Below, piece by piece: positions 41,049 through 49,174 of a stretch of 64,000 nt of DNA; position 1 is the stretch's first letter, and each line of letters begins with the position of its first letter. Below the pieces are notes generated by a model. The model made no database searches. It saw only the letters and a program-made list of their open reading frames with translations, and had not been told where the DNA came from. The position numbers and the translations under genes are program-made. The stretch is from Pseudomonas floridensis (GTDB lineage Bacteria > Pseudomonadota > Gammaproteobacteria > Pseudomonadales > Pseudomonadaceae), in assembly GCF_002087235.1 (NCBI RefSeq), contig NZ_MUIO01000074.1, positions 1 through 64,000 on the forward strand, given 5' to 3'.

Positions 41049-41729
41049 TCAGTCGTCTCGCGAACCGCCGTAATAGCCACAGCCGCGCTGGGCCTGACCG
41101 TTGAGGCGCAGTTCGGCGGTCAGGTGCTGCACCGAGCCATTGACGCTGTCGATGCAGCGTTGAGGCGCCACCCATAGCTCGATGCGCTGGTTGTTGGCTT
41201 CGCTGCTGACGCTGAAACTGCCGTCCGGCAGTTGTTCTTCCAGATACGGCACTGCCAACGGAGGCTGACCTTCGCGCTCGAGCACCATGCCCTTGCCGCT
41301 GACATTGACGTTCCACGCTGGCTTGTTGCCGTTGACGTGCAGGGTCAGGCGCTTGAAGTTGAGGTCTTCGCAAGCCTGCCCGGGACGCTCGACGCGGTAC
41401 ACCTGATGCAGGTCCAGTTGACCGTCACTGTTAACAGCCTTGCTGGCGGTGAATGAGCCACGCAAATCGGCGAACACGCGACCCTTGCTGTCTGCCAGAC
41501 TGGCAGCCTCCTGAAGGAGGCCGGTGTTGTTGCGGTCCTTGACTGCATAGCGACGCTGTTCGTTGCAGGGCTTGAACATCAATTGCCCGTTCTCGCCGGT
41601 CAGGTCGCCCTGCATGCGGATCATGCCGGCCGTTGAAACTTTCGGTGTGTCGGCCTTGATGCCGAGCATCTGGCATCCGGCGAATAGCGGCAGAAGAGCG
41701 AATACGAGGACGGAACGAGCAGCGAACAT
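41049..41729 (-). CDS. Conserved lipoprotein (COG3650-like)
   Basis: 226 residues with a lipoprotein signal ending LLPLFAGC. The body (MQGDLTGENGQLMFKPCNEQRRYAV, DLRGSFTASKAVNSDGQLDLHQVYRVERPGQACEDLNF, then a second beta-rich domain near the C terminus, ELWVAPQRCIDSVNGSVQHLTAELRLNG) looks like paired NlpE/HslJ-type beta domains with paired cysteines. Envelope protein of unknown function, found widely in Pseudomonas. Confidence 0.78.
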   Translation of the reverse strand: MFAARSVLVFALLPLFAGCQMLGIKADTPKVSTAGMIRMQGDLTGENGQLMFKPCNEQRRYAVKDRNNTGLLQEAASLADSKGRVFADLRGSFTASKAVNSDGQLDLHQVYRVERPGQACEDLNFKRLTLHVNGNKPAWNVNVSGKGMVLEREGQPPLAVPYLEEQLPDGSFSVSSEANNQRIELWVAPQRCIDSVNGSVQHLTAELRLNGQAQRGCGYYGGSRDD

Positions 41730-41779
41730 GAGGCGGGTCTCCAGACAGGTGCCGCCACGTTACGCAGACTGTTGCCGCA

Positions 41780-42379
41780 TCACAAGACCTGATATGTCCG
41801 GCCGGTGTGCATGCCTTCTACGCTTCTGGCGTAGGCCAGTGCCACGTCGGCAGCCGCAACAGGCTTGAAGCCCCGGAAGTAGGGCGCGTATTTGTCCATG
41901 GATTCGAGCAGCACGGTCGGGCTGACCGAATTCACACGCATGCCGCGCGGCAGTTCGATGGCCGCTGCCCGCACGAAGGCGTCGATGGCGCCATTGACCA
42001 GGCTGGCCGAAATGCCGGAAAGAATCGGTTCCTGACTCAGCACCCCGGAGGTGAAGGTGAATGATGCGCCGTCATTGGCAAACTCTTTACCGATCAGCAG
42101 CAGATTGACCTGGCCCATCAACTTATCCTGCAAACCCAGGGCGAAGTCGGCTTCGCTCATGCTGTCCAGCGGCACGAATTTCACACTGCCGGCGGCGCAG
42201 ATCAACGCATCGAAACGGCCTACGCGCTCGAACAAGGCGCGGATCGAGGCACTGTCACTGATGTCGACACGCGCATCGCCACCCTTACGGCCGACTCGCA
42301 GGATCTCATGGCGTGGTGCCAGTTCGCGTTCAATCGCCGAGCCTATGGTTCCACTTGCACCAATCAACAGGACTTTCAT
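41780..42379 (-). CDS. Short-chain dehydrogenase-like protein lacking YxxxK
   Basis: 199 residues. The Rossmann start MKVLLIGASGTIGSAIER binds NAD(P). The segment after the SGVLSQEPI strand reads SASLVNGAIDAFVRAAAIELPRG, where classical SDRs have YxxxK; neither Tyr nor Lys is present. This matches an atypical short SDR branch, so the catalytic residues must differ or the protein may sense a redox cofactor. Divergent from the LysR gene with 104 bases between, so likely its target. Confidence 0.85.
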   Translation of the reverse strand: MKVLLIGASGTIGSAIERELAPRHEILRVGRKGGDARVDISDSASIRALFERVGRFDALICAAGSVKFVPLDSMSEADFALGLQDKLMGQVNLLLIGKEFANDGASFTFTSGVLSQEPILSGISASLVNGAIDAFVRAAAIELPRGMRVNSVSPTVLLESMDKYAPYFRGFKPVAAADVALAYARSVEGMHTGRTYQVL

Positions 42380-42483
42380 TGCGCCGCTCCAGATGGATCA
42401 CATGAGCCGTCAGTGTAGAAAGCTGGTTAGCCTTCGATAAAGATGCTAATTGGAAACCTTTGGTTCTCTAAAGGAAACAATCC

Positions 42484-43395
42484 ATGAGCGAGATGGAGGA
42501 TCTGGCGGCTTTCGCGGTCCTGATCGAAACAGGCAGTTTCACCTCGGCGGCCTCGCGTCTGGGGTGCAGCAAAGGGCGGTTGTCGAAACGGATTTCTCAG
42601 TTGGAAAAGACCTACGGCGTACAACTGCTGCACCGTACCACCCGCGCCTTGAGTCTGACGCCGGCGGGACTCGCCTTGCTGCCCCAGGCGCAGCAGTTGA
42701 TGACCCACATGGAGCGGGCGCGCGGTATCGTGGCGCTGATGCGTGATGACATGGTGGGTGAGGTGCGCATCACTGCGCCTGTTTCGCTGGGGGAAACGTT
42801 CTTCGACGGTCTGCTGATGGAGTTCTACGACACTTACCCGCAAGTGAAGATCGAACTTGAACTCAATAACAGCCTGCGGGATTTGCGCCGCGACGGGTTC
42901 GATCTGGCGATACGTTCACAGGTGCCTGGCGACGAACGTCTGGTGGCCCGAACGCTGTTGGCGATGCAGGAACTGACCTGCGCCAGTCCGCGTTATCTGG
43001 ATCGACAGGGCTGGCCACAAACGCCGGACGAACTGGCCCGACACCGTTGCCTGATCAACAGTCACTACAGCAGTCGCTACCAGTGGCTTTATCACCAGAA
43101 TCACGAGCTGACACGGGTGCAGGTCGACGGTCCGTTTGCCAGCAATCACTACAGCTTGCTGAAAAAGGCCGCACTGGCCGGTGCCGGTATCGCTCGGCTA
43201 CCGTCCTATATGGTGCATGAGGAAATCAACGACGGGCGCTTGCATTGGCTGTTTCGTGATTACCAGACGGCAACCACGCCGATGTTTCTGGTGCATCCCT
43301 ACGAAGGGAGCGTTCCCAGGCGGGTGCAGGTGCTGGCGGATTATCTGGTGGGCTGGTTCGAACGCAGCGGTTCGGCGCTGGGGCAGTTGGGCTGA
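42484..43395 (+). CDS. LysR-family transcriptional regulator
   Basis: 303 residues. The helix-turn-helix is at about 1-65 (LAAFAVLIETGSFTSAASRLGCSKGRLSKRISQLEKTYGVQLLHRTTR). The effector-binding domain starts near residue 90 (VGEVRITAPVSLGETFF). AAGGA precedes the ATG. It is divergent from an SDR-like gene, the classic layout for a LysR regulator and its target. The inducer is unknown. Confidence 0.92.
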   Translation: MSEMEDLAAFAVLIETGSFTSAASRLGCSKGRLSKRISQLEKTYGVQLLHRTTRALSLTPAGLALLPQAQQLMTHMERARGIVALMRDDMVGEVRITAPVSLGETFFDGLLMEFYDTYPQVKIELELNNSLRDLRRDGFDLAIRSQVPGDERLVARTLLAMQELTCASPRYLDRQGWPQTPDELARHRCLINSHYSSRYQWLYHQNHELTRVQVDGPFASNHYSLLKKAALAGAGIARLPSYMVHEEINDGRLHWLFRDYQTATTPMFLVHPYEGSVPRRVQVLADYLVGWFERSGSALGQLG

Positions 43396-43433
43396 CTGCG
43401 CCCATGCAGAACATGGGCGCAATCATACGACGG

Positions 43434-44135
43434 TTACCCGCCCAGATAGGCGTCTCGCACTTTCGGATCGACCAGCAGTTCTTCGCCGGTGCCCTGCATG
43501 ACCACGCGACCGTTCTCCAGTACATAGGCGCGGTCGGCGATTTTCAGCGCCTGGTTGGCGTTCTGTTCGACCAGAAACACGGTCACGCCATCACGCCGCA
43601 ACTGTTCGACGATCTCGAAAATCTGCTGAATGATGATCGGTGCAAGACCCAGCGACGGCTCGTCCAGCAACAGCAACTTGGGCTTGCTCATCAGCGCGCG
43701 GCCAATCGCAAGCATCTGCTGTTCGCCGCCGGACATGGTGCCGCCGCGTTGCGTGAAGCGTTCCTTGAGGCGCGGAAACAGGTGCAGGACCTTGTCCATC
43801 TGCTCCTGATAATCACCCTTTTCGGTGAAAAAACCGCCCATGGCCAGGTTTTCTTCCACGGTCAGGCGGGCGAACACGCGACGGCCTTCCGGCACGACGG
43901 CGATGCTTTTGCGCATGATCACCGATGACTCCTGACCGACCAGTTCCTCACCCATGTAGCGGATGCTGCCGCTCTGGGCGCGAGGCGAGCCGCACAGGGT
44001 CATCAGCAAAGTCGATTTGCCCGCACCGTTGGCGCCGATCAGGGTTACGATTTCGCCTTGACGCACGTCTACATTGACGCTGTGCAGCGCCTGGATCTTG
44101 CCATAGAAAGTGGAAACGTTTTCGAACTGCAGCAT
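43434..44135 (-). CDS. livF: Branched-chain amino-acid ABC transporter ATPase LivF (BraG)
   Basis: 233 residues. Walker A GANGAGKST, signature MSGGEQQML, Walker B LLLLDEPSLGLAP, typical LivF ending VLENGRVVMQGTGEELL. Its start codon overlaps the livG stop by one base (TAATG). Last gene of the liv operon. Confidence 0.95.
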   Translation of the reverse strand: MLQFENVSTFYGKIQALHSVNVDVRQGEIVTLIGANGAGKSTLLMTLCGSPRAQSGSIRYMGEELVGQESSVIMRKSIAVVPEGRRVFARLTVEENLAMGGFFTEKGDYQEQMDKVLHLFPRLKERFTQRGGTMSGGEQQMLAIGRALMSKPKLLLLDEPSLGLAPIIIQQIFEIVEQLRRDGVTVFLVEQNANQALKIADRAYVLENGRVVMQGTGEELLVDPKVRDAYLGG

Positions 44136-44902
44136 TACGCTTCCCCCAGGTAGGCTTTGATCACTTCAGGATTGTCACGGATCTGTTCCGGCGTACCGTC
44201 GGCCAGCGGCGTGCCCTGGTTGATCACCACGATGTGGTCGGAAATGCTCATCACCAGTTTCATGTCGTGCTCGATCAGCAATACGGTTGCGTTGTGCTCA
44301 TTGCGCAGCACACCGATCAGCGCTTTCAAGTCTTCGGTTTCCCGCGGGTTCAGTCCGGCTGCCGGTTCATCCAGCATCAGAATGCGCGGGCGCGTCATCA
44401 TGCAGCGGGCGATCTCCAGACGGCGTTGCTGACCGTAGGCCAGTGTGCCGGCCGGACGGTTGGCGAATTCCTTGAGGTTGACGGCTTCCAGCCAGTGCTC
44501 GGCGTACTCCATGGCTTCGCGCTCGCTGCGGCGGAAGGCCGGGGTTTTGAACAGGCCTGACAGGAAGTTGGTATTCAGGTGCCGATGCTGGGCCACCAGC
44601 AGGTTCTCGACGGCGGTCATTTCCTTGAACAGGCGCACGTTCTGGAAGGTACGCACCACGCCCTTGCGGGCGATTTGATGACCGGCCAGACCCTGGATCG
44701 GCTCGCCGTCCAGCAGGATCGTACCGGCGCTGGGCCGATAGAAACCCGTCAGGCAGTTGAAGACCGTGGTCTTGCCGGCGCCATTGGGGCCGATCATCGA
44801 TACGACCTGTTTTTCATGAACGGTCAGGGCCACGCCGTTGACCGCCAGCAGACCGCCAAAGCGCATGCTCAGGCCCGTGGCTTGCAATAGAGGCTGGCTC
44901 AT
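44135..44902 (-). CDS. livG: Branched-chain amino-acid ABC transporter ATPase LivG (BraF)
   Basis: 255 residues. Walker A GPNGAGKTT, LivG-specific GVVRTFQNVRLFKEMT, signature LAYGQQRRLE, Walker B ILMLDEPAAGLNP, and the HDMKLVM switch-His segment. A 4-base overlap with livM couples their translation. It partners LivF to energise uptake of Leu, Ile and Val. Confidence 0.95.
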   Translation of the reverse strand: MSQPLLQATGLSMRFGGLLAVNGVALTVHEKQVVSMIGPNGAGKTTVFNCLTGFYRPSAGTILLDGEPIQGLAGHQIARKGVVRTFQNVRLFKEMTAVENLLVAQHRHLNTNFLSGLFKTPAFRRSEREAMEYAEHWLEAVNLKEFANRPAGTLAYGQQRRLEIARCMMTRPRILMLDEPAAGLNPRETEDLKALIGVLRNEHNATVLLIEHDMKLVMSISDHIVVINQGTPLADGTPEQIRDNPEVIKAYLGEA

Positions 44903-46164
44903 TTGGCCACCTCCGCTTTCAGTTTCATGACGGGTCGTTGCATGGGCAGGAAACCTTGAGGGCGCCAGATCATCATCAGCACCATCAGGGCACCGAACAT
45001 CAACATGCGGTAGTCGCTGAATTCACGCATCAGCTCTGGCAGCAGGATCATCACGATGGCCGCCAGAATCACGCCCAGTTGCGAGCCCATACCGCCGAGA
45101 ACGACGATGGCCAGGATGATTGCCGACTCGATGAAGGTGAAGGACTCCGGGGTCACCAGGCCCTGACGAGCAGCGAAGAAGCTGCCCGCGAAACCGGCGA
45201 ATGCAGCGCCCAGGGTGAAGGCCGACAGTTTGATCACGGTCGGATTCAGGCCCAGCGCCCGGCAGGCGATCTCATCTTCGCGCAAGGCTTCCCAGGCACG
45301 ACCGATCGGCATGCGCAGCAGACGGTTGATGACGAACAGCGCGGCCAGTGCCAGTAGCAGGGCGATCAGGTAAAGGAAGATCACCTTGCTGATCGGGTTG
45401 TAGTCCAGCCCGAAATACTGGTGGAACGTCTGCGCACCTTCGGCGGCACGGCGTTCGAAGCTCAGGCCGAACAGGGTCGGTTTTTCGATGTTGCTGATGC
45501 CGTTGGGGCCGCCGGTGATGTCGGTCAGGTTGCGCAGGAAGATACGGATGATCTCACCGAATCCGAGCGTCACGATGGCCAGGTAATCGCCTCTTAGCCG
45601 TAGCACCGGGAAGCCGAGCAGGAAGCCGAACAGCGCAGCCAGCAGACCGGCCAGCGGCAGGCTCTCCCAGAAACTCAGGCCGAAGTAGTGCGAGAGCAGG
45701 GCATAGCCGTAGGCACCGACCGCATAGAACCCGACATAGCCCAGGTCCAGCAGACCGGCGAGGCCGACCACGATGTTCAGGCCCAGGCCGAGCATGACGT
45801 AAATCAGGATCAGAGTGGCAATGTCGACCGCGCCGCGTGAGCCGAAGAACGGCCAGACGAACGCCAGTACGATCAGGGCGGCAAGGCCCCAACGCTGGGT
45901 TGTCGGTCGGGTCATGAAGTCACTGGTTTTCTGTGAGATCAGCGGGGCGCGATCACCGCTGCGCAGGTTGCTGATTTTGTCGGCGAACAGCACCCGCAGA
46001 AACAGCAGCACCGAGCAGACCGCGATGATGGTCAGGGTCATGGGGCTGGCGTTATGCACTTGCAGGGTTACGCCGGAAAAGGCCAGTTTCAGGCCGAACA
46101 CCGGGTAGGCGACGGCCCACACCAGCGCAGCGCTGAACAGCGCCTGTTTGAAGGACTTGCTCAT
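44899..46164 (-). CDS. livM: Branched-chain amino-acid ABC transporter permease LivM (BraE)
   Basis: 421 residues, with an N-terminal extension of about 90 residues carrying two extra hydrophobic helices, as in other pseudomonad LivM/BraE. The permease core starts near WGLAALIVLAFVWPF; GLGLNIVVGLAGLLDLGYVGF is the hallmark block, and GRAWEALREDEIACRALGLN is the loop that contacts the ATPase. Overlaps livH by 4 bases. Confidence 0.95.
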   Translation of the reverse strand: MSKSFKQALFSAALVWAVAYPVFGLKLAFSGVTLQVHNASPMTLTIIAVCSVLLFLRVLFADKISNLRSGDRAPLISQKTSDFMTRPTTQRWGLAALIVLAFVWPFFGSRGAVDIATLILIYVMLGLGLNIVVGLAGLLDLGYVGFYAVGAYGYALLSHYFGLSFWESLPLAGLLAALFGFLLGFPVLRLRGDYLAIVTLGFGEIIRIFLRNLTDITGGPNGISNIEKPTLFGLSFERRAAEGAQTFHQYFGLDYNPISKVIFLYLIALLLALAALFVINRLLRMPIGRAWEALREDEIACRALGLNPTVIKLSAFTLGAAFAGFAGSFFAARQGLVTPESFTFIESAIILAIVVLGGMGSQLGVILAAIVMILLPELMREFSDYRMLMFGALMVLMMIWRPQGFLPMQRPVMKLKAEVAK

Positions 46165-47084
46165 ACTTTCTCAACCTCCGGACGACCCAGAATGCCGGTC
46201 GGGCGGAACAGCAGCACCAGAACCAGCAGGCCGAAGGCCACGACGTCCTTGTACTGATCACCAAAGATGTCGGCACCGAAGGCTTCGGCGACGCCCAGCA
46301 CCAGACCGCCGAGCACTGCACCCGGAATCGAACCGATGCCACCCAGCACGGCGGCCGTGAATGCTTTCAGGCCTACGAGAAAACCCGCGCTCGGGTTGAT
46401 CACGCCGTATTGCATGCTCAACAACATGGCGGCGACTGCGGCCAGTGCGGCACCGACCACGAAAGTCAGGGCAATGATGGTGTTGGTATTGATACCCAGC
46501 AGGTTGGCCATTTTCATGTCCTCGGCACACGCGCGGCAGGCGCGGCCCATTCGCGAGCGGGAGATGAACAGGGTCAGGCCGGTCATGGCCAGCAATGTGA
46601 CGATGAAGACCACAATCTGCATGTAGGAAATCAGTACTTCCTGCGCACCGCCCGGTCCGAAGGACAGGCTGCCGGGCAACAGGTTGGGAATGGCAAAGTT
46701 GCCGGAACCCTGGGAAAGCTGAACCGAGTTCTGCAGGAAGATCGACATGCCGATCGCAGAAATCAGTGGAATCAGACGGTTGCTGTTGCGCAACGGACGG
46801 TAGGCGACGCGTTCGATGCTGTAGCCATAGGCACTGGTCACGATGATTGACGCGGCGAAGCCTGCGATCATCAACAGCGGCAGGCTGTCGATGCCCATCA
46901 TTGCCAGGCCGGCAAGCGCCATGAATGCAACGTAGGAACCGATCATGTACACCTCGCCATGGGCGAAGTTGATCATTCCGATGATGCCGTAAACCATCGT
47001 GTAACCGATGGCGATCAATGCATACGTACTGCCAATGGTCAGGCCATTGACCAGTTGTTGCATGTAGTGGAATAACTCGGGCAT
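46161..47084 (-). CDS. livH: Branched-chain amino-acid ABC transporter permease LivH (BraD)
   Basis: 307 residues with eight or so hydrophobic helices. Family blocks QQLVNGLTIGSTYALIAIGYTMVYGIIGMINFAHGEVYMIG and GRACRACAEDMKMANLLGIN. AGGAGCG precedes the ATG. First of the membrane/ATPase genes, following the livK hairpin. Confidence 0.95.
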   Translation of the reverse strand: MPELFHYMQQLVNGLTIGSTYALIAIGYTMVYGIIGMINFAHGEVYMIGSYVAFMALAGLAMMGIDSLPLLMIAGFAASIIVTSAYGYSIERVAYRPLRNSNRLIPLISAIGMSIFLQNSVQLSQGSGNFAIPNLLPGSLSFGPGGAQEVLISYMQIVVFIVTLLAMTGLTLFISRSRMGRACRACAEDMKMANLLGINTNTIIALTFVVGAALAAVAAMLLSMQYGVINPSAGFLVGLKAFTAAVLGGIGSIPGAVLGGLVLGVAEAFGADIFGDQYKDVVAFGLLVLVLLFRPTGILGRPEVEKV

Positions 47085-47253
47085 TTACCGCGCTCCTAAA
47101 AACCTGATCTGCATTTCTCCGGCCTGCGTCGGGTACGCATTCTGTCGATGCGTTGCCGATGACGCCGCCAGCGAACCGCTGGTAACGGTTTTAAGATTTT
47201 CAGGGGGCCTGGCCACCGGATCTCGGCAGGCGGGCCATGATTCGTAAAACAAA

Positions 47254-47275
47254 GCCCACTGCATGTGCAGTGGGC
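47254..47275 (-). terminator. Hairpin between livK and livH
   Basis: GCCCACTGCA (47254-47263) and TGCAGTGGGC (47266-47275) form a perfect 10-bp inverted repeat 22 bases after the livK stop. On the minus strand it is followed by TTTGTTTT, so it is a partial terminator. It should leave livK mRNA more abundant than the rest of the operon. Confidence 0.8.
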
Positions 47276-47297
47276 TTCGGTTGTCAACGCAAGCAGC

Positions 47298-48422
47298 TTA
47301 TTTGGCGGCTTCGGTCTTCGGCTTGCCGAAGTGCCATTCGTAGACCACGAACTGGAAGTTCTTCAGGTCGCCCTTGGCGTCGTAGCTCAGTTCGCCCATC
47401 GGCGTCTTGAACGTACCGGCGTGGATGGCGGCTGCCACCTTGTCGGTGTCTTCGGACTTGGCGGCAGCAATGCCGTCGGCAATGACCTGAACGGCGGAGT
47501 AGGACGGGTACACGAACGGACCGCTCGGATCCTGTTTCTTGTCCTGGAATGCCTTTGTCAGCGCCTGGTTGGCGGGATCCTGGTCAAAGGATTTCGGCAG
47601 GGTGACCAGCAGGCCTTCGGAGGCTTGGCCTGCGATTTGCGAGATGGAGTCGTTGCCCACACCTTCAGGACCCATGAACCTGGCGTTCAGGCCTTTTTCC
47701 TTGGACTGGCGCAGAATCTGGCCCAACTCCGGGTGGTAGCCGCCGTAGTAGACGAAGTCGACATTGGCTTGCTTGAGCTTGGCGATCAGCGACGAGAAGT
47801 CCTTGTCACCGGCATTGATGCCTTCGAACAGGGCAACCTTGACGCCTTTGCTTTCCAGCGTGGTTTTTACTGCGGAAGCGATGCCTTCGCCGTATTGCTG
47901 CTTGTCGTGAATGACTGCAACGATTTTCGGCTTGGCGACGTCTGCGATGTAGTTACCGGCTGCAGGCCCCTGCGCGCTGTCCAGACCGATGGTACGGAAT
48001 ACCAGCTTGTAGCCACGGCTGGTGATATCAGGGCTGGTGGCTGCCGGGGTCACCATGATGATGCCTTCGTCTTCATAGACGTCGGATGCAGGTTGAGCGG
48101 AGCTGGAGCACAGGTGACCGATCACGTATTTCACGCCATCGTTGACGACCTTGTTGGCAACTGCCACGGCCTGTTTCGGGTCGCAGGCATCATCGTATTC
48201 GACAGCTTCGAGTTTCTTGCCATCGACACCGCCCTTGGCGTTGATCTGCTCGATGGCCATCCTGGCGCCGTTGAACTGCATGGTGCCGTACTCGGCGACC
48301 GGGCCGGTCTTGGGGCCGGCGATACCTATCTTGATGGTGTCGGCTGCGTACGAATGGCTGGCAACCCCGGCCATAACCAATGCGGCAAACAGCCTGGAAA
48401 GCTTCTTGGTACCCTTAGTCAT
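47298..48422 (-). CDS. livK: Branched-chain amino-acid binding protein LivK (BraC)
   Basis: 374 residues from the ATG at 48422 (GTGGAG upstream); the longer open frame has no signal peptide. Signal peptide to about residue 26 (LFAALVMAGVASHSYA). The mature protein begins ADTIKIGIAGPKTGPVAEYG, with disulfide cysteines in DDACDPKQAVAVANKVVNDGVKYVIGHLCSSSAQPASD, typical of LIV-binding proteins. Periplasmic receptor for Leu/Ile/Val and perhaps Ala or Thr. First gene of livKHMGF. Confidence 0.94.
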   Translation of the reverse strand: MTKGTKKLSRLFAALVMAGVASHSYAADTIKIGIAGPKTGPVAEYGTMQFNGARMAIEQINAKGGVDGKKLEAVEYDDACDPKQAVAVANKVVNDGVKYVIGHLCSSSAQPASDVYEDEGIIMVTPAATSPDITSRGYKLVFRTIGLDSAQGPAAGNYIADVAKPKIVAVIHDKQQYGEGIASAVKTTLESKGVKVALFEGINAGDKDFSSLIAKLKQANVDFVYYGGYHPELGQILRQSKEKGLNARFMGPEGVGNDSISQIAGQASEGLLVTLPKSFDQDPANQALTKAFQDKKQDPSGPFVYPSYSAVQVIADGIAAAKSEDTDKVAAAIHAGTFKTPMGELSYDAKGDLKNFQFVVYEWHFGKPKTEAAK

Positions 48423-48750
48423 GATGCTCCACTCTTGCGTTGTAGTTTTTATAATCCTGCTGGCCAAGGCTACAGGACCGGCTTCGACACCGTCCTTTCC
48501 CCGCTCCGCCAACTGTACCGGAACAGTTTAGAGTGCCGGTGAATCGCTTGGAAAGCATGGGGCAGGGGAGTCGATCTGTACGTGTCGCTTAATCGAAAGA
48601 AAGTTACAGAATCCAACCGGTCGACGATCTGCAAGACCGCACTGATCGTGATGGTTTTCGGGACTTTCCGGCAATCAATCAGTCGCTTCTGGGTTTGTCT
48701 GCGGGAACGGCGGCGGTATCATTGCGCCGATTTCCTTTTTGGTGAAACCC
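48423..48750. other. Divergent promoter region between livK and DUF2288
   Basis: 328 bases with no convincing gene. It should hold the livK promoter on the minus strand and the DUF2288 promoter on the plus strand. I see no clear operator palindrome and could not place -35/-10 pairs with confidence. Confidence 0.45.
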
Positions 48751-49056
48751 ATGACGCAAGAACCTAGCACCCTCTATGCCAAACTGCTTGGGGAGACCGC
48801 CGCTATTTCCTGGAAAGAATTGCAACCATTCTTTGCCAAGGGTGCCCTGTTGTGGGTCGAGCTACCGCTGGATCTGATCGAAGTTGCCGAGGCCGTGGCC
48901 GAAAACGACGCGACCAAAGTGTCTGCGTGGCTGGATGCTGGAAAGGTCGGCAAGGTGTCTGAATCAAAGGCAATGGAGCTGGTTGAGAGTGATCCGTCGC
49001 TGTGGGCGGTGGTAGTGGCACCTTGGGTGCTGATTCAGAACAGGGCGTCGGACTGA
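48751..49056 (+). CDS. DUF2288 family protein
   Basis: 101 residues from the ATG at 48751. The sequence (LYAKLLGETAAISWKELQPFFAKGALLWVELPLDLIEVAEAVAENDATKVSAWL and the end DPSLWAVVVAPWVLIQNR) matches DUF2288, small soluble proteins of unknown function common in gamma-proteobacteria. Single gene between livK and the c-di-GMP protein. Confidence 0.85.
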   Translation: MTQEPSTLYAKLLGETAAISWKELQPFFAKGALLWVELPLDLIEVAEAVAENDATKVSAWLDAGKVGKVSESKAMELVESDPSLWAVVVAPWVLIQNRASD

Positions 49057-49174
49057 TCGATGCCTTTTTTTGGTGCCGATAGTGGCGCTGTGATGGGTGG
49101 GAAGGTAACTTCTCCAGCGCACCCGTAGCAAAAAGCCACAGCGTTGACTGCGGCTTGTGCTGTCAGTTGTCTCG

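Noticed and set aside
43396..43433. Additional gene between the LysR gene and livF
   Set aside because: Only 38 bases; nothing can be coded there.
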